Source: Pseudomonas viridiflava
GTDB taxonomy: Bacteria; Pseudomonadota; Gammaproteobacteria; Pseudomonadales; Pseudomonadaceae
Length of the DNA stretch: 64,000 nt
Direction: 5' to 3'
Assembly: GCF_003702045.1 (NCBI RefSeq)
Contig: NZ_RBTP01000012.1
Coordinates: 124,001-188,000 of the forward strand
Below are positions 35,741 to 45,120 of the stretch, piece after piece (position 1 is the stretch's first letter; every line of letters starts with the position of its first letter). The translations under genes and the position numbers were made by a program. The notes beneath the pieces were generated by a model, which was given only the letters and a program-made list of their open reading frames with translations, was not told the origin of the DNA and searched no databases.

Positions 35741-38700
35741 GCACGGGCCGTTTCAACCTATCGGCACTCGCTGTTCGCGAACGGTCCATCACGCTGTTTC
35801 TGATATTCCTGATCGGCGTCGCCGGCACGCTGTCCTTCTTCAAGCTGGGGCGCGCTGAAGACCCGCCGTTCACGGTCAAGCAGATGACGATCATTTCGGC
35901 ATGGCCCGGCGCGACCGCGCAGGAAATGCAGGATCAGGTCGCCGAGCCGCTTGAAAAGCGCATGCAGGAACTGAAATGGTACGACCGCAGCGAGACGTAC
36001 ACCCGTTCGGGCCTCGCGTTCACGATGGTCTCGTTGCAGGATAAGACCCCGCCGTCCCAAGTGCAGGAAGAGTTCTATCAGGCACGCAAGAAAATCGACG
36101 ATGCAGCGAAGACGTTGCCGACAGGCGTCATCGGTCCGATGGTCAACGATGAATTTTCCGATGTAACTTTTGCGCTCTTCGCCTTGAAGGCCAAGGGTGA
36201 ACCGCAGCGCCTGCTGGTGCGCGATGCCGAAGCGCTTCGCCAACGGCTGCTGCACGTGCCTGGCGTGAAGAAGATCAACATTGTCGGGGAGCAGGCCGAG
36301 CGCATCTTCGTGTCGTTTTCCCACGAGCGTTTGGCGACGCTGGGGGTCTCGCCGCAGAACATTTTCGCTGCGCTCAATGCTCAGAACGTGCTGACGCCCG
36401 CGGGCTCCATCGAGACCGATGGGCCTCAGGTATTCCTGCGTCTGGATGGCGCTTTCGACAAACTCGATAACATCCGCAACACGCCGATTGTCGTGCAGGG
36501 CAGAACCCTCAAGCTGTCTGACGTCGCGACCGTCGAGCGTGGTTATGAAGACCCGGCGACGTTCATGGTCCGCAATCAGGGTGAACCTGCCTTGTTGCTA
36601 GGCGTCGTGATGCGCGATGGCTGGAACGGGCTGGACCTGGGCAAGGCGCTGGATGCCGAAACGGCCAGCATTAACGCAGGCATGCCGCTGGGCATGACGC
36701 TTTCCAAGGTCACTGACCAGTCCGTGAACATCGCCTCGTCGGTCGATGAGTTCATGATCAAGTTCTTCGTCGCACTGCTGGTGGTGATGCTGGTCTGTTT
36801 CCTCAGCATGGGCTGGCGCGTGGGTGTGGTGGTGGCTGCCGCCGTACCGCTGACCCTGGCGATTGTGTTCGTGGTCATGGAAGCCACCGGCAAGAACTTC
36901 GACCGCATCACCCTGGGCTCGTTGATTCTGGCGCTGGGCTTGTTGGTGGATGACGCGATCATCGCCATCGAGATGATGGTGGTGAAAATGGAGGAGGGCT
37001 ACGACCGTATCAAAGCCTCGGCCTACGCCTGGAGTCACACCGCAGCGCCCATGCTCGCCGGTACGCTGGTGACGGCGGTCGGGTTCATGCCCAACGGGTT
37101 CGCCCAATCCACGGCGGGCGAATACACCAGCAACATGTTCTGGATCGTCGGCATCGCGCTGATTGCGTCCTGGGTCGTCGCGGTCGTGTTTACGCCTTAC
37201 CTGGGCGTGAAGTTGCTGCCTGACATCAAGCCGGTCGAAGGCGGTCATGCCGCGATTTACGACACCCCGCACTACAACCGTTTTCGCCGGATTCTGGCCC
37301 GTGTCATCGCTCGCAAATGGCTGGTCGCAATCGTGGTGATCGCGACATTCGTTGCCGCGGTGCTGGGCATGGGGCTGGTCAAGAAACAGTTCTTCCCGAC
37401 CTCCGATCGCCCGGAAGTGCTGATCGAAGTGCAGATGCCGTACGGCACCTCCATCGAGCAGACCAGCGCCACAACGGCCAAGGTCGAAGCCTGGCTGCAA
37501 AAGCAGGACGCGGCGAAGATCGTGACCGCCTACATCGGCCAGGGCTCGCCGCGTTTTTATCTGGCAATGGCGCCTGAGTTGCCCGATCCATCGTTTGCCA
37601 AGATCGTCGTGCTGACGGACAGCCAGGAGTCGCGTGAGTCGCTCAAGCACAGCATTCGCGAAGCGGTCGCACAGGGGCTTGCACCCGAAGCGCGGGTGAG
37701 GGTGACGCAACTGGTATTCGGGCCTTATTCGCCATTTCCGGTTGCGTACCGTGTCTCCGGTCCTGACCCTGACAAACTGCGCGAGATTGCGCAGCAGGTA
37801 CAGACTGTCATGCAGAACAGCCCGATGATGCGCACCGTCAACACGGACTGGGGCTCGCGGGTACCGACGCTGCATTTCTCGCTGAATCAGGATCGGCTGC
37901 AGGCGGTCGGGCTGACCTCCAGCGCCGTTGCGCAACAGTTGCAGTTCCTGCTGTCCGGTGTGCCAATCACCTCGGTGCGCGAAGACATTCGCTCGGTCGA
38001 GGTCATGGGCAGAGCCGCCGGGGATATCCGTCTGGACCCTGCGAGAATCGCAGGCTTTACCCTCGTAGGCTCTGCCAGCCAGCGCATCCCGCTCTCGCAG
38101 ATCGGCGAAGTCGGCGTGCGCATGGAAGACCCGATTCTGCGTCGTCGTGACCGTGTGCCCACCATCACCGTGCGCGGCGACATTGCCGAGCATCTTCAGC
38201 CGCCCGATGTCTCGTCCAGGATCATCAAGAACTTGCAGCCGATCATCGACAGCCTGCCAGCCGGTTACCAGATTGATCAGGCCGGATCAATCGAAGAGTC
38301 GGCCAAGGCGACCGTGGCTTTGCTGCCACTGTTCCCGATCATGATTGCCGTCACCTTGCTGATCATCGTCCTGCAAGTGCGTTCGATGTCGGGGATGGTC
38401 ATGGTGTTCATGACCGCGCCACTGGGGCTCGTTGGTGTAGTGCCGACCTTGCTGCTGTTCAATCAGCCCTTCGGCATCAACGCGCTGGTGGGGCTGATCG
38501 CGCTGTCCGGCATTCTGATGCGCAACACGCTGATCCTGATCGGGCAAATCGATCAGAACGAAAAGGAAGGGCTCGATCCGTTCCATGCCGTGGTGGAGGC
38601 CACCGTGCAGCGTGCGCGCCCGGTGCTGCTCACGGCGCTGGCCGCCATCCTGGCCTTCATCCCGCTCACGCATTCGGTGTTCTGGGGCACGCTGGCTTAC

Positions 38701-38847
38701 ACACTGATCGGCGGCACACTGGGTGGTACGGTCATGACGCTGGTGTTCCTGCCGGCCATGTATTCCATCTGGTACAAAATCCGCCCCGATCAGAAGCCGC
38801 AGGCTGCGCAACACACATCCACTGACGCACCCGTGACGAGGACCTGA
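35737..38847 (+). CDS. RND efflux permease (AcrB/TriC-like)
   Basis: 1036 residues, full length for the family. Two sixfold membrane bundles bracket two large periplasmic loops. The proton-relay aspartates are in TM4 (LGLLVDDAIIAIEMM) and the second-half motif is NALVGLIALSGILMRNTLILIGQID. The periplasmic part begins DPPFTVKQMTIISAWPGATAQEMQDQVAEPLEKRM. It expels drugs, detergents or plant antimicrobials using the proton gradient. Coupled to the adaptor gene by ATGA and under the TetR operator at 34563. Followed after 2 bases by a truncated ketoacyl-synthase start. Confidence 0.94.
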   Translation: MSTGRFNLSALAVRERSITLFLIFLIGVAGTLSFFKLGRAEDPPFTVKQMTIISAWPGATAQEMQDQVAEPLEKRMQELKWYDRSETYTRSGLAFTMVSLQDKTPPSQVQEEFYQARKKIDDAAKTLPTGVIGPMVNDEFSDVTFALFALKAKGEPQRLLVRDAEALRQRLLHVPGVKKINIVGEQAERIFVSFSHERLATLGVSPQNIFAALNAQNVLTPAGSIETDGPQVFLRLDGAFDKLDNIRNTPIVVQGRTLKLSDVATVERGYEDPATFMVRNQGEPALLLGVVMRDGWNGLDLGKALDAETASINAGMPLGMTLSKVTDQSVNIASSVDEFMIKFFVALLVVMLVCFLSMGWRVGVVVAAAVPLTLAIVFVVMEATGKNFDRITLGSLILALGLLVDDAIIAIEMMVVKMEEGYDRIKASAYAWSHTAAPMLAGTLVTAVGFMPNGFAQSTAGEYTSNMFWIVGIALIASWVVAVVFTPYLGVKLLPDIKPVEGGHAAIYDTPHYNRFRRILARVIARKWLVAIVVIATFVAAVLGMGLVKKQFFPTSDRPEVLIEVQMPYGTSIEQTSATTAKVEAWLQKQDAAKIVTAYIGQGSPRFYLAMAPELPDPSFAKIVVLTDSQESRESLKHSIREAVAQGLAPEARVRVTQLVFGPYSPFPVAYRVSGPDPDKLREIAQQVQTVMQNSPMMRTVNTDWGSRVPTLHFSLNQDRLQAVGLTSSAVAQQLQFLLSGVPITSVREDIRSVEVMGRAAGDIRLDPARIAGFTLVGSASQRIPLSQIGEVGVRMEDPILRRRDRVPTITVRGDIAEHLQPPDVSSRIIKNLQPIIDSLPAGYQIDQAGSIEESAKATVALLPLFPIMIAVTLLIIVLQVRSMSGMVMVFMTAPLGLVGVVPTLLLFNQPFGINALVGLIALSGILMRNTLILIGQIDQNEKEGLDPFHAVVEATVQRARPVLLTALAAILAFIPLTHSVFWGTLAYTLIGGTLGGTVMTLVFLPAMYSIWYKIRPDQKPQAAQHTSTDAPVTRT

Positions 38848-38849
38848 GC

Positions 38850-38969
38850 ATGAACAGTTACCTAGGGCAAAAGCGCGTCGTTGTCATCGGCTGCGGGTGG
38901 GTCGGACCGTTGGGCTGTGGTGTTGAAGACATCTGGCGCAGGTTGTTGGAAGGTCAGTCGAAGCGCTGA
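38850..38969 (+). pseudogene. N-terminal remnant of a FabF-like beta-ketoacyl-ACP synthase
   Basis: An ATG two bases after the permease stop opens a 39-codon frame reading KRVVVIGCGWVGPLGCGVEDIWRRLLEGQS and then KR-stop. Up to GQS this is the normal start of FabF/KAS II enzymes (family form: RVVVTGxGxVSPLG...W..LLxGxSG). The next bases, AAGCGCTGA, are the first bases of the tandem repeat that follows, so the gene is cut exactly at the repeat boundary. The rest of the roughly 410-residue enzyme is gone. Before the event it probably formed an operon with the pump. Confidence 0.8.
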
Positions 38970-39259
38970 AATCCGCTTCTGCTCGCAAGGCGCCGGAGTT
39001 TTCGGCGGTTACGACGGCAGCAATGGGCTGCGCAGCGGCCCCTGATGCATGTGACACACCGCATGTGCCGGCTTTGCTGCCGGTGCCTGGCAGATCGCGG
39101 ACAAACGGAGCGCCGCCCGGTCTGCTCCCAAGGTCCGCTGAATAAGCGCTGAAATCTGCTTCTGCCCGAAGGGCGTGGGAGCTTTCGGAGGTTACGACGG
39201 CAGCGATAGGCTGCGCAGCGGCCTCTGTTACACCTGACACACAGCATGTGCCGGGATGG
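38961..39259. repeat. Two tandem repeat units, 183-bp period, containing 67-bp repeat copies 2 and 3
   Basis: AAGCGCTGAAATC at 38961 recurs at 39144; the 67-bp GTTACGACGGCAGC element at 38976-39042 recurs at 39159-39225; GCATGTGCCGG at 39061 recurs at 39244. All offsets are 183 bases. Between the units lies REP-like sequence (ATCGCGGACAAACGGAGCGCC, near 39094). No gene is seen from 38970 to 39393; the chemoreceptor promoter must lie at its right end. Confidence 0.75.
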
Positions 39260-39393
39260 CTACCCGAACAGAAAAGAAGGCAGTTGCAGTGGCTCTAAGT
39301 CGGTGCATTGCTTCGGGCCTGCCTAAAGTTTCCGGCGTTGAGTCGATAGCGTGGCGAACGTGTCAATCATTCGACGGAAAACAGGAATCTCGC

Positions 39394-41013
39394 ATGCGCT
39401 TAAGAAATCTAAATGTGGCTCCACGAGCCGCCCTGTTTTTCGCCTTGATCATCGCTTTGGTTTGTGTACTGGGTGTATTCGCCGTGTTGCAAATGGGCAA
39501 GCTGAGGGATGCCGAAAAAGATGTAGAACTCAACTGGATGGCCAGCATTCGACAAACGTCGTTGATGAATTCTACGGTCCTTCGCCTCAGGCTTGAAACC
39601 CAGCGCGGCCTTGCTGATCCACAATCCATTCAAAAGACCATCGAGAGCTTTGCCGGCTACCGTAAGGCGTTCACTGATTCGGTGGAAAATTATGAGCCAC
39701 TCATCGCAAGCGACAAAGAACGTGCAATTTACGCACCGGTGAAAAACAGCGCCGATGCCTACTCCAGGCAATTGGAGCTTCTCGAACCGTTGATGAAGCA
39801 GGGTGATATCCCGGCAGCGGTCAAGTTGGTCAGCACCGGCATTCGCCCCCTGACCAATGCAATGGAAGATCAGATCAAGGACCTTACCAACTTCAACAAT
39901 CAAGGTGCCACTCAAGCCGGGCAGACCGCGACTGATTTGTATAACGATGGGCTCTGGCTCGTTGTTGGGCTTATCACGGCTGTCATCATCTTGACGATTG
40001 GTTTAGCACTCCTGCTGACGAAAAGTATTACTTCCCCCATCAACGATGCCTTGTCCGTTGCAGAGCGCATCGCAGCCAGTGACCTCTCCAAGGAAGTGTT
40101 GGTCAGCGGGACTGATGAAGCCGGACGACTGCTGAAAGCGCTGGCGCAGATGCAGGCAAACCTTCGCACCACGATCATGCAGATCGCCGATTCATCCACT
40201 CAACTGGCGTCCGCCTCGGAAGAGATGACAGCAGTTACAGAGGAATCGAGTCGAGGCCTTGTCGCCCAGAATGACGAGGTCAATCAGGCCGCAACGGCAG
40301 TCACCGAAATGAGCGCGGCCGTTGACGAGGTCGCACGTAACGCAGAGTCGGCTTCCGAAGAGTCAAAGCGTACCCAGGGCTTTACCGAAGAAGGTTCGGC
40401 GCGGGTAGCCCAGACCTTGAAGTCGATTCAGAAGTTGAACGGTAACGTTGAAAACACCAGTGAACAGATTCAAGGTTTGTCGAATCGTGCCCAGAGCATC
40501 TCTAAAGTGGTCGAAGTGATTCGAGCGATTGCCGAGCAGACCAACCTGTTGGCGTTGAACGCCGCCATCGAGGCCGCCCGTGCAGGCGAACAGGGGCGCG
40601 GTTTTGCGGTGGTTGCGGATGAGGTAAGAGCGTTGGCCCATCGGACCCAGGTGTCGACACAGGAAATCGAGCAGATGATCGCGGCGATTCAGACCGATTC
40701 CGATCTGGCGGTGAAAGCGATGAACACAAGCAAAGACCTGGCGACCGAGTCTCTGGGCGTTGCCCAAGAGGCCAGTACTTCGCTGGATCAGATTGCCAAG
40801 GCCATCATTCAGATCAACGAGCGCAACCTCATGATCGCAACAGCCTCTGAAGAGCAGTCCCATGTTGCCCGCGAGGTTGACCGCAACCTGGTCAGTATTC
40901 GCGAACTGGCCACCCAGAGCGCCGCAGGTGCCAGCCAGACGGCCAGCGCATGCGGTGAGATGTCGAAGCTGGCGGTCAACCTGAACCAGTTGGTGAATCG
41001 ATTCGTGGTGTAA
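39394..41013 (+). CDS. Methyl-accepting chemotaxis protein (4HB sensor)
   Basis: 539 residues from the ATG at 39394, which has ACAGGAATC in front; earlier in-frame starts would place extra residues before the first membrane helix. TM1 is about 12-34 ([20 protein letters not shown]), a periplasmic four-helix-bundle domain of about 155 residues follows, then TM2 ([22 protein letters not shown]), HAMP ([20 protein letters not shown]), and a signalling domain with the kinase-binding tip [20 protein letters not shown]. No CheR-binding pentapeptide is seen at the C-terminus. Ligand unknown; 4HB_MCP sensors bind amino acids or organic acids. Confidence 0.94.
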   Translation: MRLRNLNVAPRAALFFALIIALVCVLGVFAVLQMGKLRDAEKDVELNWMASIRQTSLMNSTVLRLRLETQRGLADPQSIQKTIESFAGYRKAFTDSVENYEPLIASDKERAIYAPVKNSADAYSRQLELLEPLMKQGDIPAAVKLVSTGIRPLTNAMEDQIKDLTNFNNQGATQAGQTATDLYNDGLWLVVGLITAVIILTIGLALLLTKSITSPINDALSVAERIAASDLSKEVLVSGTDEAGRLLKALAQMQANLRTTIMQIADSSTQLASASEEMTAVTEESSRGLVAQNDEVNQAATAVTEMSAAVDEVARNAESASEESKRTQGFTEEGSARVAQTLKSIQKLNGNVENTSEQIQGLSNRAQSISKVVEVIRAIAEQTNLLALNAAIEAARAGEQGRGFAVVADEVRALAHRTQVSTQEIEQMIAAIQTDSDLAVKAMNTSKDLATESLGVAQEASTSLDQIAKAIIQINERNLMIATASEEQSHVAREVDRNLVSIRELATQSAAGASQTASACGEMSKLAVNLNQLVNRFVV

Positions 41014-41095
41014 GTCGTATTGTCGCGAGATGGTGTGGACGTTGGTCTGATAGGCGTGGCCGCTCGTCAGTCAACGATCCGCATCGGACAGCGGG

Positions 41096-41293
41096 TCAAT
41101 GAAGAACTCTGCGGCTTTCTCCAATCCTGATTCTGTCTAGCGCTCTGTTTAACGCATCCAGGGCGTCGAGCAGAGCTTTTGCCTCTGCCTCCCGGCCATC
41201 GCCCCACAGGCGTTCAGCCATTGTGTTCAGCGCCTGTATGGAGTGCTCAATGTCAGCAGCAGTCGCTGTTTTGCTTTGAGGTTTCTTTGGCAT
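41096..41293 (-). CDS. Small conserved-looking protein (65 aa)
   Basis: The ATG at 41293 is preceded by GGAGTAAGG, a strong site; a start 15 codons earlier lacks one. The protein is basic at the N-terminus (PKKPQSKTATAAD) and then a helical repeat-like segment (HSIQALNTMAERLWGDGREAEAKALLDALDALNRALDRI). It has no cysteine, signal peptide or membrane helix. No family recognised. Helical amphipathic character suggests a binding partner. Confidence 0.7.
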   Translation of the reverse strand: MPKKPQSKTATAADIEHSIQALNTMAERLWGDGREAEAKALLDALDALNRALDRIRIGESRRVLH

Positions 41294-41394
41294 TGACCTT
41301 ACTCCGGCGCGTTGCCTCATCAGTTTTGCACGCTGCACGGTTATCGAACCGCACAGGCTGCGACGTATTGAAACTTACGGTCAGCGCTTGCTGG

Positions 41395-42021
41395 TCATGG
41401 GTCAGCTGCATTCCCACTCAGGCTATCCCACAACCCCATCACTTGACTCACCGCAGCATCCAGCATTTGATGCGAAATACCATCGCGCGCCAATGTCGAC
41501 ATACCCAGCATGAAGCTGTCGAACACGGCAGCCAGGCTCTCCGGCATCACCGTCTTCGGCAAGTCCCCCGCTTCAATGGCGCGTTCGACACAGTCAACGA
41601 GGGCAGCACGGTTCATATCTCTCGCCCGTGCGAGGGGCGCGGAAATGGCCTTGCTCTCGTCTGAACACGCACTCATTAACCCCAGCGACACCAGGCACCC
41701 CTTGGGATGATCGGCTTCGCACTGCATTTTCGCTGAGCGGCGAAGGGTGCGTTCGATCGCTTCTCTGGGCGCAAGGGTGGTGTCAAACAGGCTGTCGGTG
41801 ACGCGTCCGTGGGTGGTGAGGTATCGCTCCATCACCTCGATGAACAGGGCCTGTTTCGAGCCGAAAGCGGCGTAGAAGCTAGGCGCGGTGATGCCGTTGC
41901 CGATGCCTGCCTTGAGCTGACTCAGGGAGGTGGCGTCGTATCCGTGTTCCCAAAATAGATGCATTGCCTGAGTGATTGCCGCGTCACGGTCGAATGTACG
42001 CGGACGACCCATCTGTGCCAT
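41395..42021 (-). CDS. TetR-family repressor
   Basis: 208 residues. The N-terminus MGRPRTFDRDAAITQAMHLFWEHGYDATSLSQL is typical of the TetR branch that controls MFS or oxidoreductase genes, with helix-turn-helix ITAPSFYAAFGSKQALF. The C-terminal domain has CLVSLGLMSACSDESK. It is divergent from an MFS exporter, and the 110-base gap contains two related palindromes, so it is the probable local repressor of that exporter. Confidence 0.92.
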   Translation of the reverse strand: MAQMGRPRTFDRDAAITQAMHLFWEHGYDATSLSQLKAGIGNGITAPSFYAAFGSKQALFIEVMERYLTTHGRVTDSLFDTTLAPREAIERTLRRSAKMQCEADHPKGCLVSLGLMSACSDESKAISAPLARARDMNRAALVDCVERAIEAGDLPKTVMPESLAAVFDSFMLGMSTLARDGISHQMLDAAVSQVMGLWDSLSGNAADP

Positions 42022-42047
42022 GTCGGATCTCCTTTAAAGGCACTTAA

Positions 42048-42113
42048 ATACTAATCGATACATAAGTCATTGACCACCCGTGCGCTTCTCCCTATATTTA
42101 TACCGATCAGTAT
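42048..42113. promoter_or_regulatory. Paired TetR operator in TetR/MFS intergenic region
   Basis: ATACCGATCAGTAT (42100-42113) is a near-perfect 14-bp palindrome. ATACTAATCGATAC (42048-42061) is a related, less symmetric copy 52 bases away. One lies near each of the two divergent start codons. Confidence 0.65.
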
Positions 42114-42131
42114 ATTAGTCGGGAGAGCGAC

Positions 42132-43337
42132 ATGGCGACAGATGAGACACAGGGCGGGAAACTTCCGTTTGGGGCATTACTGGCGTTGGCGATGACGGGT
42201 TTTATCTGCATTGTGACCGAAACCTTGCCTGCGGGTTTGCTGCCGGAGATCGGCAGCGGGCTGGCCGTTTCGCCGTCGTTTGCCGGGCAGATGGTGACGG
42301 TTTACGCGTTGGGGTCGTTACTGGCGGCCATACCGTTAACCATCGCCACGCAAAGCTGGCGTCGCAGAACGGTGTTGCTGCTGCCGATCCTTGGCTTTCT
42401 GATATTCAATTCTGTCACGGCGCTGTCCTCGAGCTATTGGCTGACGTTGGTCGCACGGTTTTTCGCTGGCGCCTCCGCGGGTCTGGTCTGGAGCCTTATC
42501 GCCGGTTATGCACGGCGCATGGTTGTGCCGCAATTGCAGGGCCGGGCAATGGCGATCGCGATGGTGGGAACGCCCATCGCGTTGTCGCTTGGGGTGCCGT
42601 TGGGCACCTGGCTGGGTGGGTTAATGGGCTGGCGCATGGCGTTCGGGTTGATGTCCGGTATGACGCTGGTATTGATCGCCTGGGTGCTGATCAAGGTGCC
42701 GGACTATCCCGGCCAGTCGTCCTCCGAGCGCATGGCATTGCGGCAGGTTTTTTTCACTCCTGGTGTGCGCTCCGTGCTCGGCGTTGTCTTCACCTGGATG
42801 CTGGCGCACAACATTCTTTATACCTACGTCGCGCCTTTCGTTTCCGAGGCCGGACTGGCGAATGACGTCGACGTGGTGTTGCTGGCATTTGGTGTGGCCG
42901 CACTGGCTGGCATCTGGGTCACGGGACGTCTGGTGGATCGTCATTTGCGAACGACGGTATTGGCCAGCCTCGCGATCTTCGCTGCGGTGTCGGTTTTCTT
43001 TGGCCTGTTTCCGGGCTCTACCTTGGCCATCTACATTGGAGTCTTCATCTGGGGCCTGACGTTTGGCGGCGCCGCGACGCTGCTGCAAACGGCCCTTGCC
43101 GATTCGGCAGCGGAGGGCGCTGACGTTGCGCTGTCGATGAATGTGGTTGTCTGGAACAGCGCGATCGCAGGCGGTGGAATAGTGGGCGGCGTGTTGCTTG
43201 GCCAATGGGGCGCAGGTTCATTCCCTTGGGTCCTGTTGATGCTGTTGCTGGCAGGTTTGGTCATTGCATCGCAAGCGCGCGTACATGGTTTTACCCAAGG
43301 TGTCAGGCAGTCCGGTCAATTGGTCGCCGGTCATTGA
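42132..43337 (+). CDS. MFS transporter, DHA1-type exporter
   Basis: 401 residues with twelve membrane helices. The first-half motif A-like loop is QSWRRRTVLLLP, motif C-like GTPIALSLGVPLGTWLGG is in helix 5, and FICIVTETLPAGLLPEIGSGLAVSPSFAGQMVTVYALGS opens the protein. This opening is that of the AraJ/YdhP-like DHA1 group. Probable substrates are sugars, arabinose-like compounds or drugs. GGGAGAGCG precedes the ATG. Under control of the divergent TetR. Confidence 0.92.
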   Translation: MATDETQGGKLPFGALLALAMTGFICIVTETLPAGLLPEIGSGLAVSPSFAGQMVTVYALGSLLAAIPLTIATQSWRRRTVLLLPILGFLIFNSVTALSSSYWLTLVARFFAGASAGLVWSLIAGYARRMVVPQLQGRAMAIAMVGTPIALSLGVPLGTWLGGLMGWRMAFGLMSGMTLVLIAWVLIKVPDYPGQSSSERMALRQVFFTPGVRSVLGVVFTWMLAHNILYTYVAPFVSEAGLANDVDVVLLAFGVAALAGIWVTGRLVDRHLRTTVLASLAIFAAVSVFFGLFPGSTLAIYIGVFIWGLTFGGAATLLQTALADSAAEGADVALSMNVVVWNSAIAGGGIVGGVLLGQWGAGSFPWVLLMLLLAGLVIASQARVHGFTQGVRQSGQLVAGH

Positions 43338-43376
43338 TGTGCAGGCAGCATTGCGCTGCCTGCCACAGCGTCCAGG

Positions 43377-44318
43377 TTACTGAACGTTCCTGTCCAGAAA
43401 CTCACGTATCACAGGGACGATTTCCTTGCCGTGGGTTTCGAGGGCGAAGTGCCCGGTGTCGTAGAAGCGTATGTCAGCCTTGGGGATATCGCGCTTCCAG
43501 GCTTCTGCTCCGGCGGGAACGAAGAATGGATCGTTCTTTCCCCACACCGCCAGTAAGGGCGGCTGATAGTTGCGGAAGTACGCCTGAAAGGTCGGGTACA
43601 TCGCGACGTTCGAGGCGTAATCCAGCACCAGGTCCAACTGAATGTCCGCATTGCCTGGCCGCGACACCTGAAGCCCTTCCAGCGTGTAGCCGTCTGGCGA
43701 AACCGAACTCTTGTCCGCGACGCCTTCAAGGTATTGCCACTTGATCGACGCTGGCGTGGGGAAGTCCTTCAGGGCATCCCGGTTCTGTTGCGTGGGTTCG
43801 TGCCAGTACTTCTGGATTGGAGCCCAACTATCACCCAGTCCTTCCGCATAGGCGTTGCCGTTCTGGGAAATGATCGCGGTCACTCGCTCCGGGTGGGCGA
43901 CAGCCAGACGCCATCCTACCGGGGCACCGTAGTCATGCACCATCAATGCGTATTTGCTGAGTTTCAGCTGCTCGGTGAACTGGCCGATGGTCTTCGCCAG
44001 TTGACTGAAGGTGTAGCTGTAAGCGCTTTTCGCTGGCGCTTCGGTGAAGCCAAATGCTGGCAGATCCGGTGCAATCACATGATAACGATCAGCCAGCTCG
44101 GGAATAAGGTCGCGGAACATGAACGATGAGGCGGCAAAGCCGTGAAGCAACAAAACCGTGGGTGCGCTGGGGTCGCCTGCCTCGCGGTAGAACATCTTTA
44201 CATCACCGACCTGCTCGTAGCGGTAATGGACAGGGTGAGTCGATTCGGCGCAATGGGCACCGCCAGCAAGCAGGGAGGCCGTGAGTCCGGCTGCTGCGAT
44301 TGATGTGGAAGAAGACAT
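43377..44318 (-). CDS. Secreted alpha/beta hydrolase, epoxide hydrolase/haloalkane dehalogenase type
   Basis: 313 residues with a likely signal peptide (SIAAAGLTASLLAGGAHCAES). The oxyanion region is LLHGFAASSFMFRDLIPEL, and the nucleophile is an Asp in VHDYGAPVGW, not Ser, which puts it in the epoxide hydrolase/dehalogenase group. Distal Asp/Glu and His lie in GKNDPF and YDTGHFALETH. A periplasmic or exported epoxide hydrolase recalls Cif of P. aeruginosa in localisation, though motif details differ. Upstream is an AGGTTAC inverted repeat with no regulator gene adjacent. Confidence 0.87.
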   Translation of the reverse strand: MSSSTSIAAAGLTASLLAGGAHCAESTHPVHYRYEQVGDVKMFYREAGDPSAPTVLLLHGFAASSFMFRDLIPELADRYHVIAPDLPAFGFTEAPAKSAYSYTFSQLAKTIGQFTEQLKLSKYALMVHDYGAPVGWRLAVAHPERVTAIISQNGNAYAEGLGDSWAPIQKYWHEPTQQNRDALKDFPTPASIKWQYLEGVADKSSVSPDGYTLEGLQVSRPGNADIQLDLVLDYASNVAMYPTFQAYFRNYQPPLLAVWGKNDPFFVPAGAEAWKRDIPKADIRFYDTGHFALETHGKEIVPVIREFLDRNVQ

Positions 44319-44354
44319 AACGAGTCCTTGAGTAACCTTTAAAATTGAAAATAA

Positions 44355-44401
44355 AGGTTACGATGTGTCGTGTAACCTGTCAAAGTAATTTTTAAGGTTA
44401 C
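44355..44401. promoter_or_regulatory. AGGTTAC inverted repeat upstream of the hydrolase
   Basis: AGGTTAC (44355-44361) faces GTAACCT (44372-44378), 10 bases apart. A third AGGTTAC lies at 44395-44401. The first repeat begins 36 bases upstream of the hydrolase start. The regulator is not encoded nearby. Confidence 0.55.
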
Positions 44402-44612
44402 TGAGCGGAGTGATGCCGTCTGCCTGACAGACAACCACCTTACCGGGCGGCGAAAAAGGGCAGGGCGATGACCAGTCTGATGCGGATGGCTGTTGGACGA
44501 ACGTTCGCACGGGGTTGCTGGCGCGCGAGCGCACTGGACTCGGATTGCAGTGTTCCTGAAGGCAGTGTTGCTGAAGATCGCCCCAGCCAAAACAGTCGGC
44601 AGCGTTCGTTAT

Positions 44613-44990
44613 TCATGGGCTGACTATCGGGTAGTGCTTGATGCGGCACTCGTAGCTATGGCCCTCTCCTTTGCACAGACCATCCAGATACCGGTAGTCG
44701 ACATGCACAGACGCCCCTTTCTTGGGCCATTGTCGGCGCGGGAGTATGTTTTGGTAATCCGTGGTTTCCGGGCTAAACAGGATGGTCGCGTCTTTATCCG
44801 GACACTCTATGGTGGGCGATGCCGGTCGCACCCTCAGAACCTTGGCTTTCAAGTGCGGATACGGGTCGTTCAATACCGCGGTAATACGCAGTTCCATGCT
44901 GCAAATCTGCCACGTTGCCGCATGGGCGGGTTCGCACAACGCCAACAGGGGCAAGACCGACATCACATAGCGTATTGCATGATTGACCAT
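44613..44990 (-). CDS. Small secreted protein (125 aa), function unknown
   Basis: The ATG at 44990, with CAGGAGCGG in front, gives a clear signal peptide (IRYVMSVLPLLALCEPAHA, cleavage before ATWQ). An earlier in-frame start would hide it. The mature part of about 100 residues has four cysteines (QICSM, IECPD, DGLCKG, YECRI), suggesting two disulphides, in a beta-rich fold. No family recognised. The next minus-strand gene upstream encodes a DUF3592 membrane protein, so the two could form an operon. Confidence 0.75.
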   Translation of the reverse strand: MVNHAIRYVMSVLPLLALCEPAHAATWQICSMELRITAVLNDPYPHLKAKVLRVRPASPTIECPDKDATILFSPETTDYQNILPRRQWPKKGASVHVDYRYLDGLCKGEGHSYECRIKHYPIVSP

Positions 44991-45120
44991 TATTGACCGC
45001 TCCTGAAACAGGGATATCAAAGGCGTCGTCAGACCTGCGTCCGGCGAATCATAGGCCGGTTTCAACCTGCCGTTTTGGTCGGCCACTGAGTCAGCCGTTG
45101 ACGCTGGTTAAGGCGGGTCG

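Noticed and set aside
36598..38193. Open frame of 531 codons on the minus strand inside the RND permease gene
   Set aside because: It is antisense to a full-length, motif-complete permease. Long antisense frames are common in high-GC Pseudomonas genes. The translation is rich in His, Arg and Gln and has no domain.
44440..44649. 69-codon minus-strand frame upstream of the hydrolase promoter
   Set aside because: Overlaps the start of the intergenic region and the small secreted protein gene; unnatural composition and no ribosome site.
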